A DNA stretch of 64,000 nucleotides from Stenopsyche tienmushanensis (lineage: Eukaryota; Arthropoda; Insecta; Trichoptera; Stenopsychidae): NCBI GenBank assembly GCA_008973525.1, contig WACJ01000259.1, forward strand, positions 62,001 to 126,000. Direction: 5' to 3'. The position numbers and the translations under genes are program-made. Numbering within the stretch: position 1 is the stretch's first letter; every line of letters begins with the position of its first letter. Shown here in pieces: positions 51,820 through 63,620 of this stretch. The notes under the pieces are model-generated. The model had not been told where the DNA came from and ran no database searches. It saw only the letters and a list, made by a program, of their open reading frames with translations.

Positions 51820-51855
51820 GTCGATAGCACACAATATTCGTTATTTCTTCGGCAT
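51817..51855. repeat. Family R fragment fused to a mariner remnant
   Basis: ACACTGTCGATAGCACACAA followed by TATTCG matches the family R core. It begins where the mariner coding trace ends, so one inserted beside or into the other. Confidence 0.45.
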
Positions 51856-52454
51856 ATTTCTTAATGTTCAACTTGCATAGCATCTGCTTACTGTTGTTTA
51901 TCTATTTTTGCCTATTGATGTGTTGCGAAATGTTTTTAAATGAAGTTGCCCTGCGAGCCTGTCAATTTACTTCTGAAGAAGTAGATTTTGCAAAGGAGTG
52001 CTGATACTCGGCTAATGACTCCACTCCAGAACAGTCAAGGAAGAAAAACGAAATTCGTCAACGATAAGTATGATGCGCATATCTTAATTATCAAAACAAA
52101 CGCCTGTTCTCAAGACAACACGAACAATCCAGCTTCGACTCGTAGATTCAGTTCTTACACGAGGTTCATAAAAGAGCAATAAGACCGTAAAGAAATTAAA
52201 CAATTAGTCAGTTTGTGTCAAGGCATCGTAAAGTAAACATATATTTTTGTTGTGAATTTGTTATTTTTATTAATAAATATTTGTTACCGTTGTTTGTTAA
52301 TAATTTCAAGGCCAACAATCGACGAAGAACATTTTCGGCATTTGATGTTGTTCTTGTTTGACCGGAGAATAAAGGTGAAAGAACTAACAAAAACAATTGC
52401 AGATACATATAAAGAAGTGTTATAACTTAATAAATGTCATAGATGGATGACGTA

Positions 52455-52901
52455 TTGACATATATAAAATCGCATAAAAAAGATAATAAAAAACAGGAAA
52501 ACAATGAGGCAATTAAAAAATAGCATTTTTGGTTACATTTAAAGGACGTCTTGAATCATTGGTAAAATTTTAAGGATAAAAAATCAGTCGAGACATTTTT
52601 TGGCCTTATTTTGGCACAGTTTTCATTTTTTTTAAATAGTTTTAAAAAAATGTCGACATAAATCTGGGAGAAATGCAAAAAAAAAACTAGAATAAAGGGC
52701 GTGGTCTTATATTTAGCGATAGCAGATGCAATATGATTTACAGTTCCAAATTATAATTTTTTTCTAAATTTCAGTTAGTGCTGATGACTTATTTCCTATT
52801 TTATCCAAAATATCTCATTACGTACTCTTTATGAAATTTAAAAAACAAATGCTTTAGAAAAAACCGCATAACTTCGAAATCGCACAAAAAGAGGTTTGAG
52901 T
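52455..52901. mobile_element. Tigger-type element C, one clear terminus
   Basis: The right terminus ends GCACAAAAAGAGGTTTGAGTG followed by TA (52902-03), matching the right end of element A. The inner sequence shares the ACAGGAAAAC segment that is present in element B but lost from A. The left terminus is not recognisable near 52440-52455, so the copy is truncated or decayed. Confidence 0.6.
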
Positions 52902-53744
52902 GTACATTTAAATATGTGAATGTTACACAAAAGTGTGAACACGGTCAAATTAACCAGTTGTAGTAGGTTTAGTGTTAAATCCAAGCGATCGTTCTATTTT
53001 TTCCCACATTGTTATGAATGAACTTTTCGATAAAATTATACAAAAAAAACCCCCCAACCCTCCAATTAGAGACTTATCAATACCTCGTTCCTCACAAGGA
53101 GCCCTGCTCCTTTTCAAAATATAATGTGCAGACTACAATTATATACATTTTTTGTTTTGTTTGGAATTTGAGGAACCATCCAACACTCTGAAAAATGTTT
53201 GGAACTGAACTGAACCGGAACGAAAGCCGAAATTAGATAACAGCGGCTCGAAGCCTTGCATAAATTACCTGCAATTGAGATAATTTTCGTCATTAAGTGC
53301 AATTATTATTTTTTCCGCCACAATAAAAAATATTAAAAAATCTAGACTATATTTAAAAAAGGAAATTTACATTAAAAAAAAGAATCTGCGCAAATAAATT
53401 ACCATTTGATATCGTTCGATCAAAGATTGATAAGAATTCGTCCATGTTTTTATTCGCATTTCGCACTTCTTTGAATATAATTAAATGACGTGTGCCATAA
53501 AGAAGTGCATGCATACATTACATTTTTGTTCTTCAAATAATATCACAAAAAACAGCGACATCAATCGATTATTTCAATATATACTTTTACTTTTTTTCAT
53601 ATTGACTAATTAATTGAATTGACTACTTTGAATTTTAAATGTTTTTTTTATAAACGTTCTCTTAGTAAGTTGAGGGAATTAATTATTTTAATGGATTGAT
53701 TAAAAGTTGTTTCCATCATCAAAGTACAACCACACGTCGACAAC

Positions 53745-53940
53745 TGCATGACCTTTTCAAATTCCATATATAGGAACGAAGCACATCCATTCTCTGAAAG
53801 TCTGAAAAGCTTTACTCGGAATTTAGTGAAAAACTACTCAAGACGACCGTCCTAATTTTTCTGAAAAGGGCTTTCTGGATCATATAGTATTTAGTCCCTC
53901 AATTCCTCGCAAATTCTGGGGTGAAGATCTGCATGACTTT
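53745..53940 (-). repeat. Rep1 copy f, diverged fragment
   Basis: It holds GAAAAACTACTCAAGACGAC, GAAAAGGGCTTTCTGGA and TTAGTCCCTCAATTCCTCGC in the order seen in copies a and g. It lacks the tail end and is visibly more decayed. Confidence 0.6.
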
Positions 53941-54556
53941 TGAAAACGCGAAATCCAATTAATTAACCGCCCATGTCGAGAATTTTTATTGCAACATAAT
54001 AACATGATTTCAATACAAATCTACAATTTATGATATGCTTTTGGATATTTTTTACGCTTATAATTTTGCATCTAATTATCAAGCTTCCAGTTAAAATGGT
54101 TTTTGTTATGTTTTTCCCCATTTATATCCGATTGCTTATTTAAGCGCATTTTTCTGGCGCAGAATACTTATGCAAAGTACAAAGTTCTTCGTGTACTTTA
54201 ACGTCGTCACAAAATAAATACGAATGTCTCAATGTCATTCTGCGTGCAAAAGCACACAACAAATACAAATTTGTTCCATTCTCTGACGTTATTCAAATCC
54301 TGTTGTTGCATATTGATGTTGCAGATGTATATTTGTCAATATAAAATCGGTTAAATTTGTATTTAAAAAAAATCAAAGACACTTACATTATTTTATTAGT
54401 CGTAAATCCAAAGGGTAATCCTTGAGATTATATTTTTTTGGAATAGAATTAGAAATCGAGGCCTATCATATTACAAAATCGTGGAACGAGTTGTCCTCTG
54501 CTTTATTTAAATCGTTTGGTATTTGTAAATCTTTTAACCCCTCGTTTACATAATCA

Positions 54557-54868
54557 TCATCATAGTGCAACCACAAACGGTCCACTGCAGGACTAGGACC
54601 AGTGGAAAATTTGTAAAGGCTGAATATTTTTCCTCAGGAGATAGTGAAAAACTACTCTAGACGACCTTATTGATTTTACTGAAAAAGGCTTTCTGGAGTA
54701 CAAAGAGTCCAGTTCAGCCTTTCCTCGCGAGGGTGCTACCGGTCTAGAGTGAAGTCCTATGTGACGCAAAAATGCATCTCGGATTCGCTCCTATACCAAC
54801 TGAGGGCATATCGCCGTCCACGAGCAAATTACCCCCGCAAGTTCGAGATTGGGTAGTTTCCCATTTCA
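54557..54868 (-). repeat. Rep1 copy g, with CATCATCAT end
   Basis: It begins with CATCATCATAGTGCAACCAC, the complement of the GAT tail, then jumps to the body (AAAACTACTCTAGACGACCT, CTTTCTGGAGTACAAAGAGT) and ends near CCAACTGAGGGCATATC. The middle 200 bases present in copies a and e are missing. Confidence 0.68.
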
Positions 54869-55504
54869 GGTCGTTTACATAATACTTTTCTTAAAGTATA
54901 AGTTTTTATGAAATAAATACAAACTGTTAAGAAATGTTATAATTAACGCAATAAAGATCTTCATGAACTAAACGTTCCAACCAGCATTATTCAACGTGGT
55001 TCAACCTAACGCCGCCCACCTATCAATAATTCATCTCTCCGTAAAATATAGCTATTACATAAGAATGCATTTAAATGCATGTTTTTATTGCATTCATTTA
55101 TCGTGTTATATAATATACATTCTGCAGACATTCTAAAAATATTGTAATGCCATCAGAAAATTGCCGACATTAGTGTTAATGTTTCTTTTGATTGATGATA
55201 AAAGAACTTCCTACTTCGGAAAGAGCGATGTCACAATCATCTTTAGCAGAATGGATCTTATTTGTTTCTTCTTGAGATGCTAAATAATTTATTAGATGAG
55301 AACAATCTCTATAGGAGACTTTTCTTGTGAAATGATTGACAGTGATCTCATAAAAGGATTGCTAATCAATTGATGGTATTACAACCGCGATTTCTAGATG
55401 TCGCATAAAAAGGATATCTTGTGTTTCAAAGGATGAACATAATGGGCACATCTTCTGCGCCTGGAGGTAAATCAGTCACTGGCACAAAAATAAAAAAGGA
55501 CAAT

Positions 55505-56040
55505 TTAATGTTTCCTTCTTGACACTTGGCATCTCTTCCCTGCTACTATATTTTCTACTCCAGGGGCAATAATGCTAGCAGTGATTACTTTCAAAACTGA
55601 CCCAAGGTGAGCATCGTTTATGCTGGATCTGGCTGGTGACTTATTTCCTTTCATAAGTGAAAATAGCTGCTAACGTACTACTTCAATAATTATTGAAAAA
55701 ATCGAAGTAAACATAAAAAAAATTTTTACTCTGTAAATCTTGTTTCAAATTAAGTTCTAAGACTTTGTTTTGTCAAACATGTTTGCAATGATCTGATCTT
55801 TTCCTTGCAGTGATAAATTTAAATTGTTTAAGCGTTTCGTTGCATCAACCATGAAGTTTAAATCTCGCAACCATGTTGAATCAGAAAATAAGCTTATGTC
55901 TTGATTTTTTGTTATTAAAAACTGACAAATTTCTTCTGTCAAACTTCAGAATCGTTTGAGAATCTTGTAGCAAGATAACCAACGTATGTAGATCCTGATC
56001 GGTTTACATAACACCTTGTGAACTATTCTGGAGTGGCGTT
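55505..56040 (-). pseudogene. hAT transposase remnant (GTF2IRD2/ZBED-like lineage)
   Basis: The minus strand reads WLSCYKILKRF, a stop, then SLTEEICQFLITKNQDISLF, SDSTWLRDLNFMVDATKRLN and LNLSLQGKDQIIANMFDKTK. These match by pattern the hAT proteins related to GTF2IRD2 and ZBED5. After a gap the C-terminal piece QLFSLMKGNKSPARSSINDA then HLGSVLKVITA appears (about 55550-55690), followed by AGKRCQVSRRKH and TAA at 55505-55507. The middle is deleted and stops are present. Element A (56063-56738) lies immediately upstream. Confidence 0.75.
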
Positions 56041-56062
56041 ATTATCCGAGTTTTTTTTAGTA

Positions 56063-56738
56063 CACTTAAACCTTTTTTTATGCGGTAGATGCATTCCGCG
56101 GAAAATCGCACAAAAAAGCAATGACTTACATAGAAAAAGTGAAGCTGCCTTCCATGGGTTTTAAAAACCGCATAACTTTGAAACAGCTATGTAAAATATA
56201 TCCAAAATTGCATAAAAAAAGTTGATGACTCAATTTTTTCTCTTTCCAACAATATAATTCATAATTAGTAAAAATGTCACTATATTCCTTAACTAAAAAA
56301 AAATCACGAAATGGTGACTGTTTTAAAAAAAATTAATCAAGTCATTTTTTGGCCTTATTTTGTCAGTTTTAATTTTTTTTAAATAGTTAAAAAATAAATT
56401 TTGACATAAATCTGGTAGGAATAATAGAGGATCATATAGAAATTCGTACTCAGTTTGAAGTAAATTAATTAATTAAAACTAAATAATATAATGTCAACCG
56501 TGTTGAAAAAAGTAGTTAAAAAAAAACGCATTAAAAGAATTTATTATGCTAGGACTGGCCAAGTTGAAGCATCACTAAAATAACTATAACTCCGTAAGTA
56601 GTTGGAATTTCGGTTAGTGTTGATGATTCATTTCCTACTTTATTCCAAAATATCTCTATACGTACTCTATGAAATAATAAAAAAAATGCTTTAAAATATT
56701 CGCATAACTTCGAAATCGCACAAAAAGAGGTTTGAATG
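56063..56738. mobile_element. Tigger-type element A, TA-flanked, non-autonomous
   Basis: This 676-bp element is flanked by TA on both sides (56061-62 and 56739-40). The left end begins CACTTAAACCTTTTTTTATG. The right end, reverse-complemented, begins CATTCAAACCTCTTTTTGTG. It is the internally shortened relative of element B and has no coding frame. A hAT remnant lies directly on its left. Confidence 0.75.
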
Positions 56739-56740
56739 TA

Positions 56741-58806
56741 TTGTATTCGTTTTGTTAGCTGGGCCGCAAAAAAATTCGTTGCGGGCCGCGTGTTTGGCGA
56801 CAAAATAATATTCTTGAATCTTGAGCAATATCACCATTGCTTCTTTTTAGATCCCTTAATTACAATAAAATTACGTCATAGCAATAATTTTATTATAAAT
56901 ACTTCTTGGATGTGCAGAAAAATATACAATGGTCATTAAAGTTAAAATAATTTATTTAATTGCAATTCTCTGGCCATGATTTTAACATATTTATCAAAAG
57001 TATCAAGATTTTTCAATTTAATCAATTTGAATGAAAATTATTTAACATCTCTCTGATGTTTTTTTATTGACGTAATACATCCTGTCGACTATATATTTTT
57101 TTATTATTTACGTGCTAATTTTCCAGGCGTTCCTTCAGAAACACAGTCGACATACAAACAACAAGATTTATGTCTATAATTTATGGTTCTGATTGTAGTA
57201 GTAGAGCTTGTATATTTATTACATCTATTATAGCTCTGAACATCATTAATATCAAGACGTGATGCAATTGAATTGCACATCAAAAATTGCGCATTGAAGC
57301 TTTAATTATGATTCGAATTGCATTAAAAAACATACAAATTATTTCGGTATTAAATCACTTTTCACATGAATAATGCAAGCCAAATGCAGTACGTTCATCG
57401 TGCGTTTTAATATATAAATAAAATTTGTATGCTTTGCGTGTTTATGCGTTACGCATATGTGCTCCTTATCAATTACATTGTAATCTATTATGCTAATTTT
57501 TTATTGCCCATGTAAACTATTTCTAAATATATCCATGGAAATTATATAATGTGACATTAGTGCCGTAGATATTTTGCTTTTAAAATGTGATTTTGCATTT
57601 AAATCGTTATTGGGCTTTGAAAATACGATAATTTAGTAATAAGATTAAGCATCTAATTAATTTAAAAGTATCAATGTCCATTATATTGACAGTATATTCT
57701 TCATGATTAATTTCAATGAATTAACATTGATGATGTAAAACCATTGGCTTTAAATAGATACCTTCGTTATGTATCAGTAGGAAGACGATATCCACTGCAG
57801 GATTCCAAACACATCTATCGATCTTCCTTTGAATATTTTTCATCTTGATAGATCCTGCCGTTAAATTTGTCACTTCTTCACTTGTATTCCACAAAACACT
57901 CCATGATCTTCTTTGTATCTTTCAATTTATCTCTTCTTCTACCTGTAATATGCAGGATACGATTCCGCTATCAGAAATACTACCATATTGAATTCAAGCG
58001 ACCCAACTTTGTAAAGCAAGGTGTCCTGGTCACGTAACGTGCACAAACGAAGATTGAATACCGATCAAGAATACTTAGTAAACCGGAAGAATGTTGGTAG
58101 ATCCAAAATTTCGTGGTTAGAGTTTCAAATTTGAAGTCCACTCCAAAAGAGAAAGCTTCGGTGTCCATGTACATCTTCCAGCTCAATAGCTATTTTAAGA
58201 TAATTTTGTAAATATTAATGGAATTCATATTTAAAATACAAAGTCTTCCATGAGGATCAATCAATAATTTAATTTTTAGATGCATGATATTCATATTTTT
58301 AGATTATTAGAAAAAAAACACATCAACAGTATTAAAACAAGTTTTTATTTGACGTTACCTATTCGCACGATTGATTAGTTGATATACAAGTAATCGTGAC
58401 TTGACATCAGATAATTGCATTCTTAAAAATGAGCTTTGTCTGAAGTCCAAAATCCAAAGCAGTGTTATATCTCACACTAAAACATAGACACTCATTTGAA
58501 ATACCCCCCTATTTTTGTTTTCGAATAGGCAATTTAAAAACACCAGCAAAAAGTCAGACATAATTGATAGGCAAATCCGCTAATGATTCAGATCAGCGAG
58601 TGATCACAAAAAAGCAAAGATATGCTCGAGTCGTGGTCTTTTTTTAAATGATAAGGCATCAAATTAAGCAAATCTAATTGATTTTTTTAAACCAAAACCG
58701 TGTAAAAACGAAAACATACAAGTCAAAGGATGACTTGTATGGTAGATCGTAAAAAAATATTATTCTTTGTTTGTAAGTTATCGAAACGACACGCAAAAAT
58801 TGCGTG
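56741..58806. other. Intergenic, hAT-like GGGCCGC motif near the left edge
   Basis: At 56758-56801, GGGCCGCAAAAAAATTCG is followed by GCGGGCCGCGTGTTTGG, a pattern often found just inside hAT ends. The rest is AT-rich with no supported gene. Confidence 0.4.
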
Positions 58807-59043
58807 TTAACCCTTCTGTCAATAAGATGGTCTTTTTAAGATGGATTTTTTTTTTAATAGAATTTATATGAAAAATCACGTTTTTATTTATGTTCCGTAA
58901 GGAAATTTTTATCCTTTCGCTCCATAAAATATTTATCATGTTGATCTGTATTTTTATCTTTGTAGTAAGAAATCATTTCGCATCATATGTTTGGAAAAAC
59001 CCATATTTAGTATGATATTTTTCTTTTACCTGTGCTGCAGAAA

Positions 59044-59530
59044 ATGTTTTCACACCAAATGCCTGATGGTGAGTCTGTGATTCAAGAAATTGATATCCTT
59101 GGTAAAGGCATCGTGTATGCTGCAAAAAAAGGCAAGAAAGCAGTCAACTGAGATGAAAAAGTGCTACTGGAATTAACTGACAAGTACAAAAGAAGTAGAA
59201 AGACTGTTATTACTGACAACTATTTCATAACATTCGATATCGTGGACAAACTGCAGCAGGCAGGACTTGCTTTTGTTATGACTATCCGCCGGAATAAAAA
59301 ATGTATTCCAAAATAAATGTTGCAAGAACGTCGTCAGTCCAATATATCCGTGATCGGATTTACAGATAATGTTGCAGCTGTTTCATACATTCCGAAAAAA
59401 TCAAAAGAGTTGTTTGAGAAGCCCAAAAGCCACAGGTAATGCTATTTTACAACAAGCACAAGTGTTGATGTTATGGAGCAGATGCTTGGGGAGTATATAT
59501 ACAAATGGCAGACTAATGCCCGGTGCATAC
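59044..59530 (+). pseudogene. piggyBac 2 transposase, central part
   Basis: A single frame from 59044 to 59436 contains KMFSHQMPDGE, TDNYFITFDIVDKLQQAGL (second catalytic Asp region), FVMTIRRNKKCIPK and IGFTDNVAAVSYIPKK. It has in-frame stops after KKAVN and CIPK, then ends at TAA (59437). The frame then shifts and continues as MLFYNKHK and VDVMEQMLGEYIYKWQTN, carrying the third Asp region. Stops and a frameshift make it inactive. Confidence 0.85.
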
Positions 59531-60240
59531 GAGGCTGGTTTTCAAGCTAGTAGAGTAAGCAAGTGCTGGTTAGCTAGGAGGGTAGTATTTCTAATTCCGT
59601 TTTTGAACAAAAAATAGCTTAAAAACGAAGTTAAATCTGTTTATACAAAGCTAGAGTTACTGGTTTCTTGGTATGTACTAGCATACTCTACTAGCTTAAC
59701 CCTTTGAGGAGTGAGCAAACTTAAAATCGACGAAATGGTTGATGCCATAATCCCTTTACACCGATTACTTTCTTTCAGCGTAAGACAATCTTCAATTTGA
59801 GGCAGTCAATTCTAAATAAGCACTGTTGATAGCATACAAGACCACATCATTTTTTTTTACATAAACAATACATAAGAAATCGATTTATTTGCTCCTGCTT
59901 TAGAAGAAAATGATAATCGGACAAAGACTCATTCAACAATGCAAGCAATTAAATGAATAAACACTGTCTTTAGCACACAATATTCGGTCATTTCTTTGCG
60001 TAAACAAATAACAAACTTGAAATCGAAATCATTATTAGTCGATAAATTTGGACTAACGGCGTACGGGTATGCGGGGAAGCTCTCCGTCTCTGTCTCCCGA
60101 ACTGCGCTACGTCTCTCTCTGTCCCTGTCTGTCTCTGAGCTCAATGTACAAGAACGCTTTTTCTGAATAGTAGAGGGGGGTCCCAGGCCCTGGGATAGTA
60201 CTCCTTTAGGGGTTAAAACTGTTATTTTGTGCACCGGACA
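59517..60240. mobile_element. Insertion inside piggyBac 2, CTAA/TTAA-flanked
   Basis: The inserted block has short inverted ends (TGCCCGGTGCATA on the left; complement TGTCCGGTGCACA on the right) beside CTAA (59513-16) and TTAA (60241-44). It splits the transposase between YKWQTN and the ALFFNIL segment. It contains a small hairpin and the smaller TTAA-flanked repeat at 59700-60212. Confidence 0.5.
59700..60212. mobile_element. TTAA-flanked MITE of family R
   Basis: TTAA at 59696-59699 and 60213-60216 borders the ends CCCTTTGAGGAGTGAGC and (complement) CCCCTAAAGGAGTACTA. The body includes two diverged tandem copies of CACTGTNGATAGCACACAA plus CATAAACAATAC, then the pyrimidine-rich GCTCTCCGTCTCTGTCTC. 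Body sequence recurs at 16.4, 32.3 and 51.8 kb. Confidence 0.6.
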
Positions 60241-60241
60241 T

Positions 60242-60479
60242 TAAAAAAATGGCAGCTCTTTTCTTCAATATACTGAATACTGCAGCATTAGCATCATTCA
60301 TAGTTTATAAGAATTAGAACCAGAGAACTTTTCATCCCACCGATGTACGCCAAAAATGAATATGTTAGAAATGGTGATGCAGAATTGGCTAAGTGAACAA
60401 AAAGCTTCAAAGAAAACTCCAATTCGTATGTAAGAAATGCGAAAAGTCAGTTTGTCAACAGCATAACCAGCCATCTTAA
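60242..60479 (+). pseudogene. piggyBac 2 transposase, C-terminal part
   Basis: The plus strand reads MAALFFNILNTAALASFIVY then a stop, followed in a shifted frame by KLQRKLQFVCKKCEKSVCQQ and HNQPS before TAA (60477-60479). The first piece aligns by pattern with the piggyBac segment that normally follows the third Asp and a conserved Trp. The second is the C-terminal CxxC/CxxxH zinc-binding motif. It directly resumes the frame that stops at 59530, which shows that the intervening DNA is an insertion. Confidence 0.78.
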
Positions 60480-61532
60480 ACATGCCATAAAAGCGTAAAT
60501 GGCGTTTAAATAAATAAATAAAAATATTGTTAAGCTCAGAAAAACAAAAAAACTTGCGTAATTTTTTTTTCAACAATTTCCACACAAAATGTATGAGGGT
60601 CCAGCCAGAACACTTTCATTGACGGGATGTAATAGAAACATTAATTGACAGAGGGGTTAAATCAACGCTGTAACCAAAGATATGGCAGTCTTGGCTACTC
60701 ATACATGTATGCAAATGGCTGTAATTTGAATCGATTAAGATATACTTCTTGATGTTTTATTGCTGTAACACGTTTTTCTTCTCGCTTTTATACATCGACC
60801 AGTAGCGAATTTAACACTTGAGTTACCCTTGGCGCAATTCAAGTTTGAGGTCCCTGTGCTCGTTTGGTCTTTAAACCTAGGGCAAATTCCGTCATTCGAC
60901 CCTCGATATGCGCGGTTTCTTATTATGATTTCACTATTGAATTACGTGGTGGATAAAAATAATTTTGAGGCCCGAAGTGCGTGCCAACTGCGCCTGTATG
61001 CAAATCCGATACTGACATCGATCTACTTTTTAATTATGATTTTTATAATGCAGTAATCAAACTAATTATATATAGACCTTGGAGTCGAACCAACTATGGA
61101 AATAAATTTCATAATTCTGACATACATACATCTAAATGAATGCTAATCAAGATTATATCGGAGATATACCGATCGATAATACACGATTCTACCTGAAGAT
61201 TCTTTAGCTGTTGAAGACATATTTGTCTAGTATAGAACTTTGCTCTTTGCCCCCAAAGCACAGCAAATAGGTGTAAATATCTTGCGTAATTTATTGATTT
61301 TTTCCTCTTTTACCGAAACGGAAAATTTTATATTACGGAAGGTCATTCCATACGATCAATATATATCTTATATATAATTCATAACATTAAAAATATAGCA
61401 TTGCATATGAAACATCGATATGTTTTTCATAGTCACATCGCATTTTTTTACGCTGTGATAATATTTTGCTCTTGTCGATTAATTTTGCTTTTTAAAACCT
61501 GTTTAATTCCATTAATGTCGACAATCTTGGAA

Positions 61533-61960
61533 CTATATGATAATTTCCCAATCGTCGTGATATCGGAATGTTGAAATTATCGTACCGGTGATTATTTCTA
61601 CACATCGCCCCTGAATATCAGGTTGTTTCAGCACATCTCGGCAGGAATCTTTGCATATTATTTTCTCAAGGAAAATTAATAAATATGTGTTTTTAACACC
61701 TTTGGCATTGATTTTCATCCACCGGTTCAATAACATAAACGAGGATTAACCTTCGCTAGTCACTGTGTGTCAAATCATGGCTTGGATGAGTTCTTGCTTT
61801 GTTATGACCACTCGTTGTTCCAAATTATTGATAGGATCGACTCGCGGATCATGAATATCTTCCAATTCGAGAAGATAATGCTCGTTTATGTCGCTATTAT
61901 TCGCTATTTGTACCAATAAATCGAAAACACTTGATGCTTTTAATGATTTATGAAACGAAT
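61533..61960 (-). pseudogene. Possible transposase-like coding trace
   Basis: A 67-codon minus-strand frame (61533-61736) reads MLLNRWMKINAKGVKNTYLL, with a loose resemblance to the CENP-B-type HTH of Tigger proteins. Upstream on the same strand a second stretch (about 61775-61960) reads FHKSLKASSVFDLLVQIANN then SDINEHYLLELEDIHDPRVD and NLEQRVVITKQELIQAMI before a stop. Both look coding in character, but the family is not secure. Confidence 0.25.
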
Positions 61961-63585
61961 ACAGATTTACAAGTGTATCGCGGGCATAATATTTTCCGGT
62001 CCAGATGTTATAAAACTATTTATTGCGAATATAAAAAACGATTCACGGTTAAATCTCACGATTTTCCTCTTTATTTCTTCCTATCGCATCGATCATCGAC
62101 ATTCGTCATCGTTGGTTGCATCTAACGGATTGCTTTGCCAGACGTTGGAGTTCAATGATTTATACTTTTTTTTATTGAGATTTGTAATACTATAATGTAT
62201 CACCAAATGCGATCGCATTGATGGCATAAATCGTCGGTGCATTCAACCCAGAAATGAATCCAGTTTTCCTGGAAACCAGTTTGTGTGAATGCAGTAGTAT
62301 TGCTTCCGACAACTTTCGATCTTTACCTGACCAAGACTCAAGCCCAATGCTTAAAACGTATTTTCAGTTAAAAGTCTTCGCTATATTTTGGGAAAGCATT
62401 GAGCGTGCTTTTAATAAGTCTTCGTGCCTCAAAAAAGACATAAATGAAATTGAATAAATGTAGAATTGATTGCAGTGTTCATTCGGCGCAAAAATTGTGT
62501 TTGAACAATGGAAAGTAGTAGACGTAAAGATAAAAAATGGACATGATGATTCTAGTCAATCACGCCATTGTAGGCTGTCCCCATTTATCTTCTTTCGCTG
62601 CTGATTGCAATTTGCCGTTATTGTACATTAGGGGCATCAAAAAGTATACCATTATTTTACAAACTCATTTTTTTAAAAATAAATTGTGATTATCAGATGA
62701 ATACCTATTCAACAATTATCCCCAGTTATAATCTGATGATGAAGAGGAAATGTTCCCTGTCTTAATAACAAAAAAATGCACTGTTCTTTATTGGCCCTGC
62801 CCAAACACCCTTTCTGGATTCCAATCATAATTTCGCTATGACTTGGTACAAATCTGATTCAACTGCTATTCAATGTTCTTATACACCTATCCATATCGAT
62901 CGATCATATTAATTGCTTTCATCGCCATCTTGTCATGGTCAAAAAATAAAAGCAAAAACGGTCAGTCGTAGTCACCTTCAATCTTGCTAATTTTTGTCTT
63001 TTTGCCATAAGCATTTATAACAAATTTATTGCACAAAAAATAAAAACACACCATTAGATTGACACTTGATCCAAATGTTATTCATCGGATTTTTATGAGA
63101 TTCAAATGTCTCATCAAGGATGACGGGTTGATCCTACGATGCATAAATCTGCATCAATGATTATATAATAAATGTCCTAAACGCGTTTTTATCACATTTT
63201 CAACATTCCATAGGCTCTCTATTATTCATCATTTAGATCGAATTTGAATAGAAAACACACTATAAACATCCTTTGCATAATATAATTGGTTTAAAAATGA
63301 TTTTATTCATGAGCTCATACTAAAAATATTGATTTATTCCGATATTTCTTTAGCTCGCTCAAATACCCTGATATTCGTTCAGTTTGTTAATTATTATGAG
63401 GTCAGTCCAAAATCCAAAAATTCATGCGCATTTTTGGGACTTTTTTTAAAAATAGTTTACATAAATAAAACACAATTTAACAATATGGCAATAACAAGAT
63501 ATGGAATGTACGGTGAATATTGCGGATGGAATCCTAATCAATAATCTTTTACTACATGCATTATGGGAAATATAAGTAACTTTTA

Positions 63586-63620
63586 CATGGGGGTCGCGAC
63601 CCCTAGGTTGGGAACCAATG
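63586..63620. mobile_element. hAT-type terminus
   Basis: GGGGGTCGCGACCCCTAGG followed by TTGGGAACCAATG is the reverse of the common hAT end (CAGTGGTTCCCAACC style, then GGGGTCGCGACCCC). It would be the right end of an element lying to the left. The left end was not located. Confidence 0.5.

Larger units (their letters stand above)
51856..55504. other. Intergenic between the listed repeats
   Basis: Apart from element C and Rep1 copies f and g, no gene or further repeat was recognised. Confidence 0.45.
58811..60656 (+). mobile_element. piggyBac element 2, decayed, TTAA-flanked
   Basis: TTAA stands at 58807-58810 and 60657-60660. Ends: CCCTTCTGTCAATAA on the left, complement CCCCTCTGTCAATTA on the right. 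The plus-strand transposase is broken into an N-side part (59044-59530) and a C-side part (60242-60479), separated by about 720 bp of inserted repeat. TIR and protein sequence differ from piggyBac 1, so this is a separate lineage. Confidence 0.85.

Noticed and set aside
57780..58200. Weak non-LTR reverse-transcriptase tail resemblance on the minus strand (IDRCVWNPAVDIVF; CARYVTRTP)
   Set aside because: The pieces lie in different frames, motifs are too short and no RT core is present.
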